In this document: one piece after another, positions 14,543 to 23,508 of the stretch
How the letters are laid out: every line of letters begins with the position of its first letter
Position numbering within the stretch: position 1 is the stretch's first letter
Source of the DNA: RBG-16-66-20 sp964564865
GTDB lineage: Bacteria; Pseudomonadota; Gammaproteobacteria; Burkholderiales; SG8-39
Length of the DNA stretch: 64,000 nucleotides
Direction: 5' to 3'
Assembly (NCBI GenBank): GCA_964564865.1
Contig: CAZMDA010000013.1
Coordinates: 1 to 64,000, forward strand
Position numbers and translations under genes: made by a program
The notes under the pieces: model-generated
Databases searched by the model: none
Told to the model about the DNA's origin: nothing
Seen by the model: the letters and a program-made list of their open reading frames with translations, nothing else

Positions 14543-16294
14543 ATGCGTCCTTTTGACCGGCTGGTTCCCCTGTTGCTCACCCTGATGTTGTCCGCCGGCG
14601 CGGCGCAGGCGCAGTTGCTGCCGCACGCGGACGACGACGACGAGGACGACGCGCCGCCGCCCACGCCCGTCGCGGCGCAGAAGCCGGCGCCCAGGCCGAA
14701 CCTGCCGCCCCAGGACCTGACGGCGGCCATGCTCTACGAGTTCCTGCTGGGCGAGATCGCCGCGCAGCGCGGCAGCCCGGCGCTGGCGGCGCAGACCTAC
14801 GTCGACCTGGCGAAGAAGACCCGCGACCCGCGCGTGGCGCAGCGCGCGGTGCAGGTCGCAAGCTTCGCGCGCATGCCGCACCTTGCCCTGGAAGCGGCGC
14901 AGCTCTGGCACCAGGCCGATCCGGCCTCGGCGCAGGCGATGCAGACGCTGATCCAGCTGCTGGTGTCGCAGAAGCGCGCCGAGGAAGCGGAGCCGGTGCT
15001 GGCCAGGCTGATGGCGGCGAACCCGGCCATGACGCCCAACCTGTTCCTGCAGTTGAACCGCCTGCTCGGCGCCAATCCGGACGCCGCCGCCAACCTGCGC
15101 CTGGTGCAGCGGCTGGCGGCCTACCATCCGAAGCTGGCGCAGGCGCGCTACGCCGTGGCCCAGGCCGCCGCGGCGGCCAGGGACGAGGACACGGCGCTCG
15201 CCGAGGTGCGCGCGGCGGCCGAACTGCGGCCCGAATGGGAGCTGCCCGCGATGTTCGAGGCGCAGCTGCTGCAGCGGCGCGCGCCGGCGGAGGCCGCGCG
15301 CCGCCTGGAGGGCTTCCTGGAGAAGTATCCGGCCGCGCGCGAGGCGCGGATGACCTATGCGCGGGTGCTCGCGGCCGACAAGCGGCTGCCGGAGGCGCGC
15401 GCCGAGTTCGAGAAGATCATCGCGCGCAACCCCAAGGACACCGACGCGATCTACGCCGTCGGCCTGCTGGCGCTGCAGGTCAAGGACTATCCGGTCGCCG
15501 AGGCGAACATGAAGCGCCTGCTGGACCTGGGCTACCGCGATCCGAACGGCGTGCGCTACACGCTGGGCCAGATCGCCGAGGAGCGCAAGGACTGGCCCGG
15601 CGCCATCGAGTGGTACAAGACGATCCAGCGCGGCGAGCATGCGCTGCCGGCGCGGATGCGCACCGCCAACGCGATCGCGCGCCAGGGCCGGCTGGAGGAG
15701 GCGCGCTCGTTCCTGCGCAGCGTCAACGCCAACCCGGAGCAGAAGGTGCAGCTGCTGATCGCGGAGTCGCAGCTGCTGCGCGAGGCGCAGAAGCACGGCG
15801 AGTCCTTCGACCTGCTGGGCGAGGCGCTGAAGCTGACGCCCGACCAGCCCGAGCTGCTCTACGACCAGGCGCTGACGGCGGAGAAGCTCGAGCGCTTCGA
15901 CGTGATGGAGAGCAACCTGCAGAAGCTGATCCAGGTCAAGCCCGACCACGCGCATGCCTACAACGCCCTCGGCTACTCGTTCGCCGACCGCAATGTCCGC
16001 CTGCCGGAGGCGCGCAAGCTGATCGAGAAGGCGCTCGAGCTGGCGCCCGAGGACTACTACATCATCGATTCCATGGGCTGGGTGCTGTACCGCATGGGCG
16101 ACCTCAAGGGCGCGGCCGAGCAGCTGCGGCGCGCCTGGAACGGGCGGCCCGACGGCGAGATCGGCGCGCACTACGGCGAGGTGCTGTGGATGCTGGGCGA
16201 GCGCGACGAGGCGCGCCGCATCTGGCAGGAGGCGCAGAAGGTGGCGCCCGAGAACGAGACGCTGATCAAGACCCTGAAGCGCTTCGCGCCCTGA
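14543..16294 (+). CDS. Tetratricopeptide repeat protein, exported
   Basis: A 583-residue protein with a signal peptide (about 1-25, ending AGAAQA), an acidic linker (ADDDDEDDAPPP) and then tetratricopeptide-like repeats to the C-terminus, for example KNPKDTDAIYAVGLLALQ-type and DHAHAYNALGYSFADRN units. Such a protein stands immediately before lolB and ispE in many betaproteobacteria. Its exact function is unknown. A role in the envelope or in assembling outer-membrane components is a guess from the signal peptide and neighbours. An upstream in-frame ATG lacks the signal-peptide start. Confidence 0.88.
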   Translation: MRPFDRLVPLLLTLMLSAGAAQAQLLPHADDDDEDDAPPPTPVAAQKPAPRPNLPPQDLTAAMLYEFLLGEIAAQRGSPALAAQTYVDLAKKTRDPRVAQRAVQVASFARMPHLALEAAQLWHQADPASAQAMQTLIQLLVSQKRAEEAEPVLARLMAANPAMTPNLFLQLNRLLGANPDAAANLRLVQRLAAYHPKLAQARYAVAQAAAAARDEDTALAEVRAAAELRPEWELPAMFEAQLLQRRAPAEAARRLEGFLEKYPAAREARMTYARVLAADKRLPEARAEFEKIIARNPKDTDAIYAVGLLALQVKDYPVAEANMKRLLDLGYRDPNGVRYTLGQIAEERKDWPGAIEWYKTIQRGEHALPARMRTANAIARQGRLEEARSFLRSVNANPEQKVQLLIAESQLLREAQKHGESFDLLGEALKLTPDQPELLYDQALTAEKLERFDVMESNLQKLIQVKPDHAHAYNALGYSFADRNVRLPEARKLIEKALELAPEDYYIIDSMGWVLYRMGDLKGAAEQLRRAWNGRPDGEIGAHYGEVLWMLGERDEARRIWQEAQKVAPENETLIKTLKRFAP

Positions 16295-16299
16295 TCCCC

Positions 16300-16830
16300 A
16301 TGCCGCGCCTGCTCGGGTCCGCGGCGGCGCTCCTGCTGGCCGGCTGCGCGGAGCTGGCGTTCGTGGTCGCGCCGCAGGCGGTCGAGTTCGAGCTCGCGGG
16401 CCGCTTCGCGGTCAGCTACCGCGGCGAGGCGAACACCGGCAACCTCGCCTGGCGCCATGGCGCCGATGCCGAGGAGCTCCTGATCACCTCCCCGCTCGGG
16501 CAGGGCGTGGCGCGCATCTCGCGCAGCGGGCGCGAGGTCGTCCTCACCACGCCGGAGCCGCGCGAGTACCGCGCGGCGGACGCCGAGACGCTCACCGAGC
16601 AGGTGCTCGGTTTCCGGCTGCCGCTCGCGGGCCTGGCCGACTGGGTGCGCGCGCGCCCGGCGCCCGGCGCCTCGCAGTCGCGGCGCGACGCGCAGGGCCG
16701 GCTCGCCGAGCTGGAGCAGGCGGGCTGGAGGATCCAGTACCTCGAGTACGACGAGGGCATGCGGCCTTCGCGTTTGCGCATGACCTACCCGGGCGTGGAC
16801 CTGCGCCTCGCGATCACGCAATGGAAATGA
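16300..16830 (+). CDS. lolB: Outer-membrane lipoprotein localisation protein LolB
   Basis: Outer-membrane lipoprotein that receives lipoproteins from LolA and inserts them. It has 176 residues. The lipobox LLAGC places the lipidated Cys at residue 17. The mature part has the beta-rich LolB pattern: FELAGRFAVSYRGEANTGNLAWRH, then GQGVARI, and LPLAGLADWVRARP in the middle. It starts 5 bp after the TPR gene and overlaps ispE by 10 bp. Confidence 0.92.
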   Translation: MPRLLGSAAALLLAGCAELAFVVAPQAVEFELAGRFAVSYRGEANTGNLAWRHGADAEELLITSPLGQGVARISRSGREVVLTTPEPREYRAADAETLTEQVLGFRLPLAGLADWVRARPAPGASQSRRDAQGRLAELEQAGWRIQYLEYDEGMRPSRLRMTYPGVDLRLAITQWK

Positions 16831-17699
16831 GCGGCGCGGGCCTGGCCTGGCTGCCGGCGCCGGGCAAGCTGAACCTCTTCCTGCACGTCCTCGGCCGGCG
16901 CGAGCAGGGCGCGCACGCGGGCTACCACGAGCTGCAGACCGTGTTCCGGCTGATCGACCGCTGCGATCGCGTCGGGGTCGCGGCGCGCGACGATGGCCAG
17001 GTCCGGTTTTCCGGGGAGTTCGGCGAGGACAACCTGTGCGTGCGCGCGGCGCGCCTGCTGCAGGCCGAGTGCGGCGTGCGCCAAGGCGCGGATCTCGCGC
17101 TCGACAAGCAGCTGCCGGTGGGCGGCGGCCTGGGCGGCGGGTCCTCGGATGCCGCCACCACCCTGCTGGCCCTGAACCGGATCTGGGGCTGCGGCCTGGA
17201 CCGCGCGCGCCTGATGGCGCTGGGCCTGCGGCTGGGGGCGGATGTGCCGTTCTTCCTGTTCGGCCGCAACGCGCTGGGCGGGGGCGTCGGCGAGCGCCTG
17301 CAGGGGCTCGAACTGGAGCCGGCCTGGTACCTCGTCCTCGTGCCACAAGTGCCGGTTTCGACAAAAGAAATCTTCACCGACGGCGCGTTGACACGGGATA
17401 CGAAACCGCTCAAAATACCGCCCTTTTTGCCGGGGCAGGGCCGCAATGATCTGGAGCCGGTTGCGGCGCGCCGTTATCCAGTGATCGCGGAGCATCTGGC
17501 CTGGCTGCGGCAGCGCAGCCAGGGGGCGTCCTTCCAGCCGCGCATGACCGGGTCCGGGGCCTGCGTGTTCGCCCAGTTCCGGGGCCGGGACGAGGCGGAG
17601 GCGCTGCTGGGACAACTGCCGGCGGCGATGCAGGGCTTCGTGGCACGGGGGCTGGATCGGCATCCGCTCCACGATTGGGCCGCAGGACCGGGCCGTTAA
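16821..17699 (+). CDS. ispE: 4-diphosphocytidyl-2-C-methyl-D-erythritol kinase
   Basis: GHMP-family kinase of the MEP isoprenoid pathway that phosphorylates CDP-methylerythritol. It has 292 residues. It shows the N-terminal PAPGKLNLFLHVLGRR with catalytic Lys, the ATP-binding glycine loop PVGGGLGGGSSDAATTLL near 98-115, and the C-terminal MTGSGACVFAQF motif. It overlaps lolB, and tRNA-Gln follows directly. Confidence 0.96.
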   Translation: MEMSGAGLAWLPAPGKLNLFLHVLGRREQGAHAGYHELQTVFRLIDRCDRVGVAARDDGQVRFSGEFGEDNLCVRAARLLQAECGVRQGADLALDKQLPVGGGLGGGSSDAATTLLALNRIWGCGLDRARLMALGLRLGADVPFFLFGRNALGGGVGERLQGLELEPAWYLVLVPQVPVSTKEIFTDGALTRDTKPLKIPPFLPGQGRNDLEPVAARRYPVIAEHLAWLRQRSQGASFQPRMTGSGACVFAQFRGRDEAEALLGQLPAAMQGFVARGLDRHPLHDWAAGPGR

Positions 17700-17713
17700 C
17701 TGAAAGCTTCAAA

Positions 17714-17791
17714 TGGGGCGTCGCCAAGCTGGTCTAAGGCACCGGATTTTGATTCCGGCATTCCTAGGTTCGAATCCTAGCGCCCCAGCCA
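17714..17791 (+). tRNA. tRNA-Gln (anticodon TTG)
   Basis: Folds as a cloverleaf. The acceptor arm TGGGGCG pairs with CGCCCCA. The anticodon stem CCGGA/TCCGG encloses loop TTTTGAT with anticodon TTG, reading CAA. The T arm contains GGTTCGAATCC. The discriminator is G, and CCA is encoded at the 3' end (17789-17791). Its place between ispE and prs is conserved in betaproteobacteria. Confidence 0.97.
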
Positions 17792-17804
17792 TTTCCGCAA
17801 GCGC

Positions 17805-18785
17805 ATGAAACCCGGCAACCCACGCGACGGCAACGACGCGCTCGAGCGCCTGATGGTGTTCACGGGCAATGCCAACCCGCGCCTGGCGCAGGAGGTCGCG
17901 CGCCACCTGAACCTGTCGCTGGGGCGCGCGGTGGTGGGCAAGTTCTCCGACGGCGAGGTGATGGTCGAGATCCTGGAGAACGTGCGCGGCAAGGACGTGT
18001 TCGTGCTGCAGTCGACCTGCCAGCCGACCAACGACAACCTGATGGAACTGATGGTGATGGTGGACGCGCTCAAGCGCTCCTCCGCCGCGCGCGTCTCGGC
18101 GGCGATCCCGTACTTCGGCTACGCCCGCCAGGACCGGCGCCCGCGCTCGGCGCGCGTCGGCATCAGCGCCAAGGTGGTGGCCAACATGCTGACGTCGGTC
18201 GGCGTGGCGCGCGTGCTCACCATGGACCTGCACGCCGACCAGATCCAGGGCTTCTTCGACGTGCCGGTGGACAACATCTACGCCGCGCCGGTGCTGCTGG
18301 GCGACGTCTGGAAGCAGAACTACGACAACCTGATCGTGGTCTCGCCCGACGTCGGCGGCGTGGTGCGCGCGCGCGCGCTCGCCAAGCGGCTGGACTCGGA
18401 CCTCGCGATCATCGACAAGCGCCGGCCGCGCGCCAACGTCTCCGAGGTGATGAACGTGATCGGCGAGGTGCAGGGCCGCACCTGCGTCATCATGGACGAC
18501 ATGGTGGACACCGCCGGGACCCTGTGCAAGGCCGCCGAGGTGCTGAAGAAGGAGGGCGCGATCAAGGTGGTGGCCTATTGCACCCACCCGGTGCTCTCCG
18601 GGGGCGCGGTGGCGCGCATCGCCGCCTCGGACATGGACGAGCTGGTGGTGTCCGACACCATTCCCTTGAGCGAGGAGGCGCGCGCCTGCGGCAAGATCCG
18701 GCAGCTGTCGGTGGCCGGCCTGCTCGCGGAGACGATCCTCAGGATTTCGACCGAAGACTCGGTGAGCTCGTTGTTCACCGAGTAG
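17805..18785 (+). CDS. prs: Ribose-phosphate pyrophosphokinase
   Basis: Makes PRPP from ribose 5-phosphate and ATP for nucleotide, His and Trp synthesis. It has 326 residues. Features are FTGNANPRLAQEVA at the N-terminus, the regulatory flexible loop YARQDRRPRSARVGISAK, the divalent-metal site near TMDLHADQIQGFFD, and the PRPP loop MDDMVDTAGTL. The start is 14 bp after the tRNA. PRPP is also the product of the PhnN branch encoded further along, but that enzyme is unrelated. Confidence 0.97.
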   Translation: MKPGNPRDGNDALERLMVFTGNANPRLAQEVARHLNLSLGRAVVGKFSDGEVMVEILENVRGKDVFVLQSTCQPTNDNLMELMVMVDALKRSSAARVSAAIPYFGYARQDRRPRSARVGISAKVVANMLTSVGVARVLTMDLHADQIQGFFDVPVDNIYAAPVLLGDVWKQNYDNLIVVSPDVGGVVRARALAKRLDSDLAIIDKRRPRANVSEVMNVIGEVQGRTCVIMDDMVDTAGTLCKAAEVLKKEGAIKVVAYCTHPVLSGGAVARIAASDMDELVVSDTIPLSEEARACGKIRQLSVAGLLAETILRISTEDSVSSLFTE

Positions 18786-18865
18786 CCGGGTACGGCAGCA
18801 CAGGAGCAGTTTTCTCAACCCGCCGGGGTCTGGTCGCGGAACCGGCGGAACCTTAGGAGCATGCG

Positions 18866-19609
18866 ATGAAAATCGAAATCAGCGCGCAAAAGCGCACGAC
18901 GCAGGGAACGGGTGCGAGCCGCCGTCTGCGCAACGCCGGCAAGGTGCCCGGCATCGTCTACGGCGGCAACAGCGGGCCGGTCAACATCGAGCTCGACCAC
19001 AAGGACCTGCTGCACAAGCTGTCGCTGGAGGCGTTCCACGCCTCCATCCTGAGCCTCGACCTCGAGGGGGCCAAGGAGAAGGTGCTGCTGCGCGCGTTCA
19101 ACATGCACCCGTACAAGGGCCGCGTCCAGCACATCGACTTCCAGCGCGTCACCGGCGACAAGAAGATCCACATGAAGGTGCCGCTGCACTTCGTCAACGC
19201 CGAGATCTCGCCGGCGGTGAAGACCATGGGCGCGGTGGCCAACCACGTGCTCAACGAGCTCGACGTCAGCTGCTTCCCGGACGACCTGCCGGAGTTCATC
19301 GAGGTCGACCTGGGCGCGCTCTCGGTGGGCGATTCGGTCCACGTCAGCGACCTCAAGATGCCCAAGGGCGTCGAGGCCGCGGTGCACCGCGGCGCCAACC
19401 CGGTGGTGGCGACCATGATCGTGCCGGCGCTGGTCGTCGAGGAGGAAGCCGCCGCCGCCGAGGTCCCGGCCGCCGCGGACGTCCCGACCACCGAGCAGGC
19501 CGCGCCGGAGAAGGCGGCCGAGGGCGCGGCGGGCAAGGGCGACGCCAAGGGCGATGCCAAGGGCGCCAAGCCAGCCGACAAGCCGGCCGACAAGAAAGAG
19601 AAGAAGTAA
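18866..19609 (+). CDS. rplY: 50S ribosomal protein L25/Ctc
   Basis: Binds 5S rRNA in the large ribosomal subunit. It has 247 residues, the long two-domain CTC form: the L25 domain (about 1-90, KRTTQGTGASRRLRNAGKVPGIVYGG), the TL5 C-terminal beta domain (about 95-190), and an Ala/Lys-rich low-complexity tail of about 55 residues ending in KKEKK. The ribosome site (aggag) is well placed. The stop codon is followed at once, in the same frame, by the pth coding region. Confidence 0.96.
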   Translation: MKIEISAQKRTTQGTGASRRLRNAGKVPGIVYGGNSGPVNIELDHKDLLHKLSLEAFHASILSLDLEGAKEKVLLRAFNMHPYKGRVQHIDFQRVTGDKKIHMKVPLHFVNAEISPAVKTMGAVANHVLNELDVSCFPDDLPEFIEVDLGALSVGDSVHVSDLKMPKGVEAAVHRGANPVVATMIVPALVVEEEAAAAEVPAAADVPTTEQAAPEKAAEGAAGKGDAKGDAKGAKPADKPADKKEKK

Positions 19610-20350
19610 CTGGCCGCCATCCGCCTCATCGTCGGCCTGGGCAACCCGGGCAAGGACTACGAGCGCACCCGCCACAACGCGGGGTTCTGGCTCGTGGAGC
19701 GGCTTGCGCTGCAGCACGCCGTCAGCCTGCGCAAGGACGGCAAGTTCCAGGCGCTGGTTGGGCGCCTGGGGCAGTCCGGCCCCTGGCTCATGCTGCCGCA
19801 GAGCTTCATGAACGCGAGCGGCCGGCCGGTGCAGATGCTGGCCGGGTTCTTCAAGATCCCGGCCGGGGAGATCCTGGTGGTGCACGACGAGATCGAGTTC
19901 CCGCCGGGGGTCGCGCGCCTGAAGCAGGGCGGCGGCATCGCCGGGCACAACGGCCTCAGGGACATCTCCCAGCGCATCGCGACGCATGACTACTGGCGCC
20001 TGCGCCTGGGCGTCGGCCACCCGGGCGCGAAGGGCGCGGTCGCCGACTACGTCCTCGGCAAGCCGGGGCAGGAGGAGCGCGAGTCCATCGACGAGGCCAT
20101 CGGCCGCGCGCTGGAGGTCATGCCGCAGGTGCTCGCCGGCGAGATGCAGGCGGCGATGCTCAAGCTGCATACCGATCCGAAGCCCAGGCCTGCGCCGAAG
20201 GCAGAGCCGAAGCCTGAACCGAAGCCTGAACCGAAGCCGGAACCGAAGCCGGAACCGAAGCCGGAACCGAAGGCAGAAGCAAAGCCTGAACCGAAGCCCG
20301 CGGACGAGAAGAAGGGCCTCTTCGGGTCGCTGTTCGGCAAGAAGAAATGA
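19610..20350 (+). CDS. pth: Peptidyl-tRNA hydrolase with long C-terminal repeat tail
   Basis: Releases peptides from prematurely dropped peptidyl-tRNA. Catalytic residues are all present: Asn in GLGNPG, His in RHNAGFW, Asp in HDEIEFPPG and Asn in GHNGLRDI. No ATG, GTG or TTG lies before these motifs. The frame opens directly after the rplY TAA, so the likely start is CTG at 19610, which aligns with the normal N-terminus (LAAIRLIVGLGNPG). A weak AGAGAAG sits 6 bp upstream. Normal Pth is about 190-200 residues; this one is about 246 because of a Lys-Pro-Glu-Pro repeat tail ending GLFGSLFGKKK. It overlaps ychF by 4 bp. Confidence 0.9.
   Translation: MAAIRLIVGLGNPGKDYERTRHNAGFWLVERLALQHAVSLRKDGKFQALVGRLGQSGPWLMLPQSFMNASGRPVQMLAGFFKIPAGEILVVHDEIEFPPGVARLKQGGGIAGHNGLRDISQRIATHDYWRLRLGVGHPGAKGAVADYVLGKPGQEERESIDEAIGRALEVMPQVLAGEMQAAMLKLHTDPKPRPAPKAEPKPEPKPEPKPEPKPEPKPEPKAEAKPEPKPADEKKGLFGSLFGKKK
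20208..20300 (+). repeat. 12-bp tandem repeats encoding KPEP units in pth
   Basis: Seven or more imperfect copies of the unit AAGCCTGAACCG, with variant AAGCCGGAACCG, in frame in the pth tail. They encode Lys-Pro-Glu-Pro. The codons CCT and GAA used here are otherwise uncommon in this GC-rich neighbourhood, where CCG and GAG dominate, pointing to expansion by repeat slippage. Confidence 0.9.
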
Positions 20351-21441
20351 GCCTGCGCTGCGGGATCGTGGGCCTGCCGAACGTGGGCAAGTCCACGCTG
20401 TTCAATGCCCTGACCAAGTCCGGCATCGCGGCGGAGAACTATCCCTTCTGCACCATCGAGCCCAACGTCGGCATCGTCGAGGTGCCGGACCCGCGCCTGG
20501 CGGGGCTCGCCTCCATCGAGAAGCCGCAGAAGCTGGTGCCCGCGGTGGTCGAGTTCGTGGACATCGCGGGCCTCGTGGCCGGCGCCTCCAAGGGCGAGGG
20601 CCTGGGCAACCAGTTCCTCGCCAACATCCGGGAGACGGATGCCATCGTCCACGTGGTGCGCTGCTTCGAGGACCCGAACGTGATCCACGTCGCCGGCAAG
20701 GTGGACCCGATCTCGGACATCGAGGTCATCAACACCGAGCTCGCGCTGGCGGACCTCGCCGCGGTCGGCAAGCACCTGTCGAAGCACTCGAAGGTCGCCA
20801 AGGTGGCCGGCGACAAGGACGCGCAGCGCCTGGTCGCGGTGCTGGAGAAGGCGGAGAAGGCGCTGGACCAGGGCAAGCCGGTGCGTGCGCTGGACTGGTC
20901 CAAGGAAGAACTGTTCGTCCTCAAGCCGCTGTTCCTGCTCACCATGAAGCCGACCATGTACGTCGCCAACGTGGCCGAGGACGGCTTCAAGGACAATCCG
21001 CTGCTGGCTGCGGTGGAAGCCCACGCGAAGAAGGAGGGCGCGCCCGTGGTCGCCATTTGCGCCGCCATGGAGTCGCAGATCGCCGACATGTCCGACGAGG
21101 ACAAGAAGCTGTTCCTCGCCGACATGGGGATGGAGGAGCCGGGCCTCGCGCGCGTGATCCGCGCCGGCTACGCGCTGCTCGGGCTGCAGACCTACTTCAC
21201 CGCCGGGCCGAAGGAAGTGCGCGCCTGGACCGTGCCGGTGGGCGCCACCGCGCCGCAGGCCGCGGGCGTGATCCACACCGACTTCGAGCGCGGCTTCATC
21301 CGCGCCGAGGTGACCGCCTACGAGGACTACGTCGCCTGCAAGGGCGAGCTCGGGGCGAAGGAGGCGGGCAAGCTGAGGGTGGAAGGCAAGGACTACGTGG
21401 TGCGCGACGGCGACGTCATGCACTTCCGCTTCAACGTCTAG
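20347..21441 (+). CDS. ychF: Redox-regulated ATPase YchF (OLA1 family)
   Basis: Obg-related P-loop protein that prefers ATP, binds ribosomes and is linked to stress responses. It has 364 residues. G1 is GLPNVGKSTLFNAL, G3 is DIAGLVAGASKGEGLGNQFL, and the unusual G4 is NVAE (normally NKxD in GTPases), the mark of the family. The C-terminal TGS-like domain ends with VRDGDVMHFRFNV. The ATG overlaps the pth stop; pth-ychF is a common pair. Confidence 0.97.
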   Translation: MSLRCGIVGLPNVGKSTLFNALTKSGIAAENYPFCTIEPNVGIVEVPDPRLAGLASIEKPQKLVPAVVEFVDIAGLVAGASKGEGLGNQFLANIRETDAIVHVVRCFEDPNVIHVAGKVDPISDIEVINTELALADLAAVGKHLSKHSKVAKVAGDKDAQRLVAVLEKAEKALDQGKPVRALDWSKEELFVLKPLFLLTMKPTMYVANVAEDGFKDNPLLAAVEAHAKKEGAPVVAICAAMESQIADMSDEDKKLFLADMGMEEPGLARVIRAGYALLGLQTYFTAGPKEVRAWTVPVGATAPQAAGVIHTDFERGFIRAEVTAYEDYVACKGELGAKEAGKLRVEGKDYVVRDGDVMHFRFNV

Positions 21442-21456
21442 CGCCGCGCCAGGACC

Positions 21457-21996
21457 TCAGAACGACCAGACCTGCAGCGAGCGGTGCAGCTCGGCGAGCT
21501 TCTCGTCCTTGTTGCGCGCCATCTCGGGGGCGACCCCGTCCAGCCGCTCGGACAGTTCCACCACCCTGGCGTTGGTGACCGCCAGGCGCCGCGCCAGCAC
21601 TTCGGCGATGCCGGCCACGATCTTGAGCGCGGCGGGCGAGCCGATGTCCAGCATGGTGCGGAAGCGCGGCGAGGGCAGCCGCAGCACGACGCTCGGCGCG
21701 ATCGCGCGCCCGGTCGCCGAACGCGCCTCCGAGGTCAGCAGCGACATCTCGCCCAGGACGCCGCCCGCGCCCAGGCGGGCAAGCGAGCGGTCGCCGCCGC
21801 TGGTGCGCTTCACGATCTCGATCTCGCCCTGGACGATGAGATAGACGCCGTCGCCGGGGTCGCCCTCGTGGAACACCTCGTTGCCGGCGGCCAGTTCCAG
21901 GCGCTCGGCGATCGAGGCCACGGACTCGATCTCCGCCTGCGACAGCAGCCGGCACAGCGACGAGCCCTTGAGCGCTGCGGCGAGGTTCTGCGTCAT
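21457..21996 (-). CDS. Cyclic nucleotide-binding domain protein
   Basis: A 179-residue protein with one CAP/CRP-type cyclic nucleotide-binding beta roll (about 15-130). FHEGDPGDGVYLIVQGEIEIVKR and the phosphate-binding cassette GEMSLLTSEARSATGRA are clear. No DNA-binding helix-turn-helix follows, only a helical tail. It may be a stand-alone sensor or regulatory subunit. The ligand cannot be told from sequence. It converges on ychF and is divergent from the ankyrin gene. Confidence 0.85.
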   Translation of the reverse strand: MTQNLAAALKGSSLCRLLSQAEIESVASIAERLELAAGNEVFHEGDPGDGVYLIVQGEIEIVKRTSGGDRSLARLGAGGVLGEMSLLTSEARSATGRAIAPSVVLRLPSPRFRTMLDIGSPAALKIVAGIAEVLARRLAVTNARVVELSERLDGVAPEMARNKDEKLAELHRSLQVWSF

Positions 21997-22076
21997 GCGA
22001 GCAGTCTAACCCACGCTTTGTGCCGTCCCCGGCTGCGGGTATCATCAGGCGAAACCGCGAGTGTGGAGGAAGTCAC

Positions 22077-23498
22077 ATGGCCGTCCAGATCAATCCCCGG
22101 ACCGCGATCATCGCGGGTGCAGGTGCGCTGGTCGTCGCCGGGGCGGCCGCCTGGTTCTTCCTGTTCCAGGACGAGCCGCCGCCGCCGCCGAAGCCGGTCG
22201 CCAAGGCGCCCGCGCCCGCCGCCAAGCCGGCGGCGAAGGCGGACGCGCCGGCGGCGCCCGGCGCGGAGGCGACCAAGGCTGCCGCCGCGAAGCCCGCCGC
22301 CGGCAAGCCCGCGCCGATCCCGACCGACCCGGACAAGCTGGTCGCCGAGATCGTCGAACTCTCGGGCATGCGCGGCTACTTCCAGACGTTCGGCCGCGAA
22401 GCCATGCTGGCCTCGAACGTGCAGGGGCAGGGCCAGCAGGCCGGCATGGGCCCGGCCGAGGTGCGCCAGATGCTCGACATGGTCGAGCGCGTGTTCCCGG
22501 CGGACAAGATGGCGGAGGAGTTCACCAACAACGTCAAGGCCGCGTTCGATACCGCGAAGATGGGGCGGTTCCTGGAGCTGATGCGGGAGCCGGTGGCGCG
22601 CAAGCTGCACGCCGCCGAGACGCGCAACCTCACGCCCGAGGTGATCAGGGATTACACCGAGAAGTTCCGCAAGGAGCCGCCCTCGGCCGCGCGCCAGAAG
22701 CTGGTACAGGCCATCGACGAGATCACCCGCACCTCGGAGATCGGCGGCGACATGGCGCTGGTGATCGCCCGCGACACCATGGACGCCATGTTCGAGGCGA
22801 TGCAGAAGATGGGCAAGCCGGTGTCGCGCGACGAGCGCCAGATGGCGGGCTCGGTGCTCAATGCCTCGCAGGGCCAGATGCGCAGCACCATCCGCACCGC
22901 GCTGCACATGCGGCTGCGCGATGCGAGCGAGGAGGAGCTCGCCGAGTACGTGAAGCTGATGGACACCGAGGCCGGGCGCTGGGGCATGGAGGTGCTCGCC
23001 AATGCGTTGCGGCCGGTGATGGAGAGCCGGGCCAAGAGCTTCGGCCGCGAACTGGCGCAGTTCGCCATGGCCAAGGTGCAGACGGCGGCGAAAGCGGCCG
23101 CCGCCGCGCCGGCGGCGCCGGAGCAGAAGGAGCCGCCCAAGGCGGCGCCGGTCGCCGCCGCGGCGCCGGTGGAGGCGCCCGGCTACCAGCGGCCGGCCGG
23201 CATCAAGCCGCTCTACTCGCGCTACAACGACCTGGTCACCGCCGTGGTGATGCGCGATTCGGCGGCGGTGAAGGAGCTGCTCGCCGACGGCAAGGACCCG
23301 AACGTGCGCCAGAGCGACGGCCTTACGCCGCTCATGATCGCGGCCGTCAACGGCGATGCGGCGATCGCGCAGGAACTGCTCTCCAGGGGCGCCCAGCCGA
23401 ACCTGCGCGCGCCCGGCGGGCAGTCGGCGCTGTCGCTCGCCCAGGCGCGCAACGACGCGGCGATGGTGCAGCTGCTGCAGCGAGGCGGCGCCCGGTGA
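22077..23498 (+). CDS. Membrane-anchored DUF2059-like protein with ankyrin repeats
   Basis: A 473-residue protein. It has a membrane helix (about 9-30, IIAGAGALVVAGAAAWFFLF), a Pro/Ala/Lys-rich linker (about 33-85), a helical domain resembling DUF2059 (about 95-330), a second Ala/Pro linker, and two to three ankyrin repeats at the C-terminus (about 390-470, for example DGLTPLMIAAVNGDAAIAQELLSRGAQPN). The ATG with gaggaa upstream was preferred over an upstream in-frame start. It probably sits in the inner membrane facing the periplasm. Function unknown. Confidence 0.82.
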   Translation: MAVQINPRTAIIAGAGALVVAGAAAWFFLFQDEPPPPPKPVAKAPAPAAKPAAKADAPAAPGAEATKAAAAKPAAGKPAPIPTDPDKLVAEIVELSGMRGYFQTFGREAMLASNVQGQGQQAGMGPAEVRQMLDMVERVFPADKMAEEFTNNVKAAFDTAKMGRFLELMREPVARKLHAAETRNLTPEVIRDYTEKFRKEPPSAARQKLVQAIDEITRTSEIGGDMALVIARDTMDAMFEAMQKMGKPVSRDERQMAGSVLNASQGQMRSTIRTALHMRLRDASEEELAEYVKLMDTEAGRWGMEVLANALRPVMESRAKSFGRELAQFAMAKVQTAAKAAAAAPAAPEQKEPPKAAPVAAAAPVEAPGYQRPAGIKPLYSRYNDLVTAVVMRDSAAVKELLADGKDPNVRQSDGLTPLMIAAVNGDAAIAQELLSRGAQPNLRAPGGQSALSLAQARNDAAMVQLLQRGGAR

Positions 23499-23508
23499 GC
23501 CTGCCGCG

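Noticed and set aside
18786..18865. A terminator or riboswitch between prs and rplY
   Set aside because: Some GC-rich complementarity (ccgccgg and ccggcgg) but no T-run or recognisable motif.
20208..20300. Tandem repeats as a CRISPR or transposon feature
   Set aside because: The 12-bp units have no spacers and are in frame in the pth tail.
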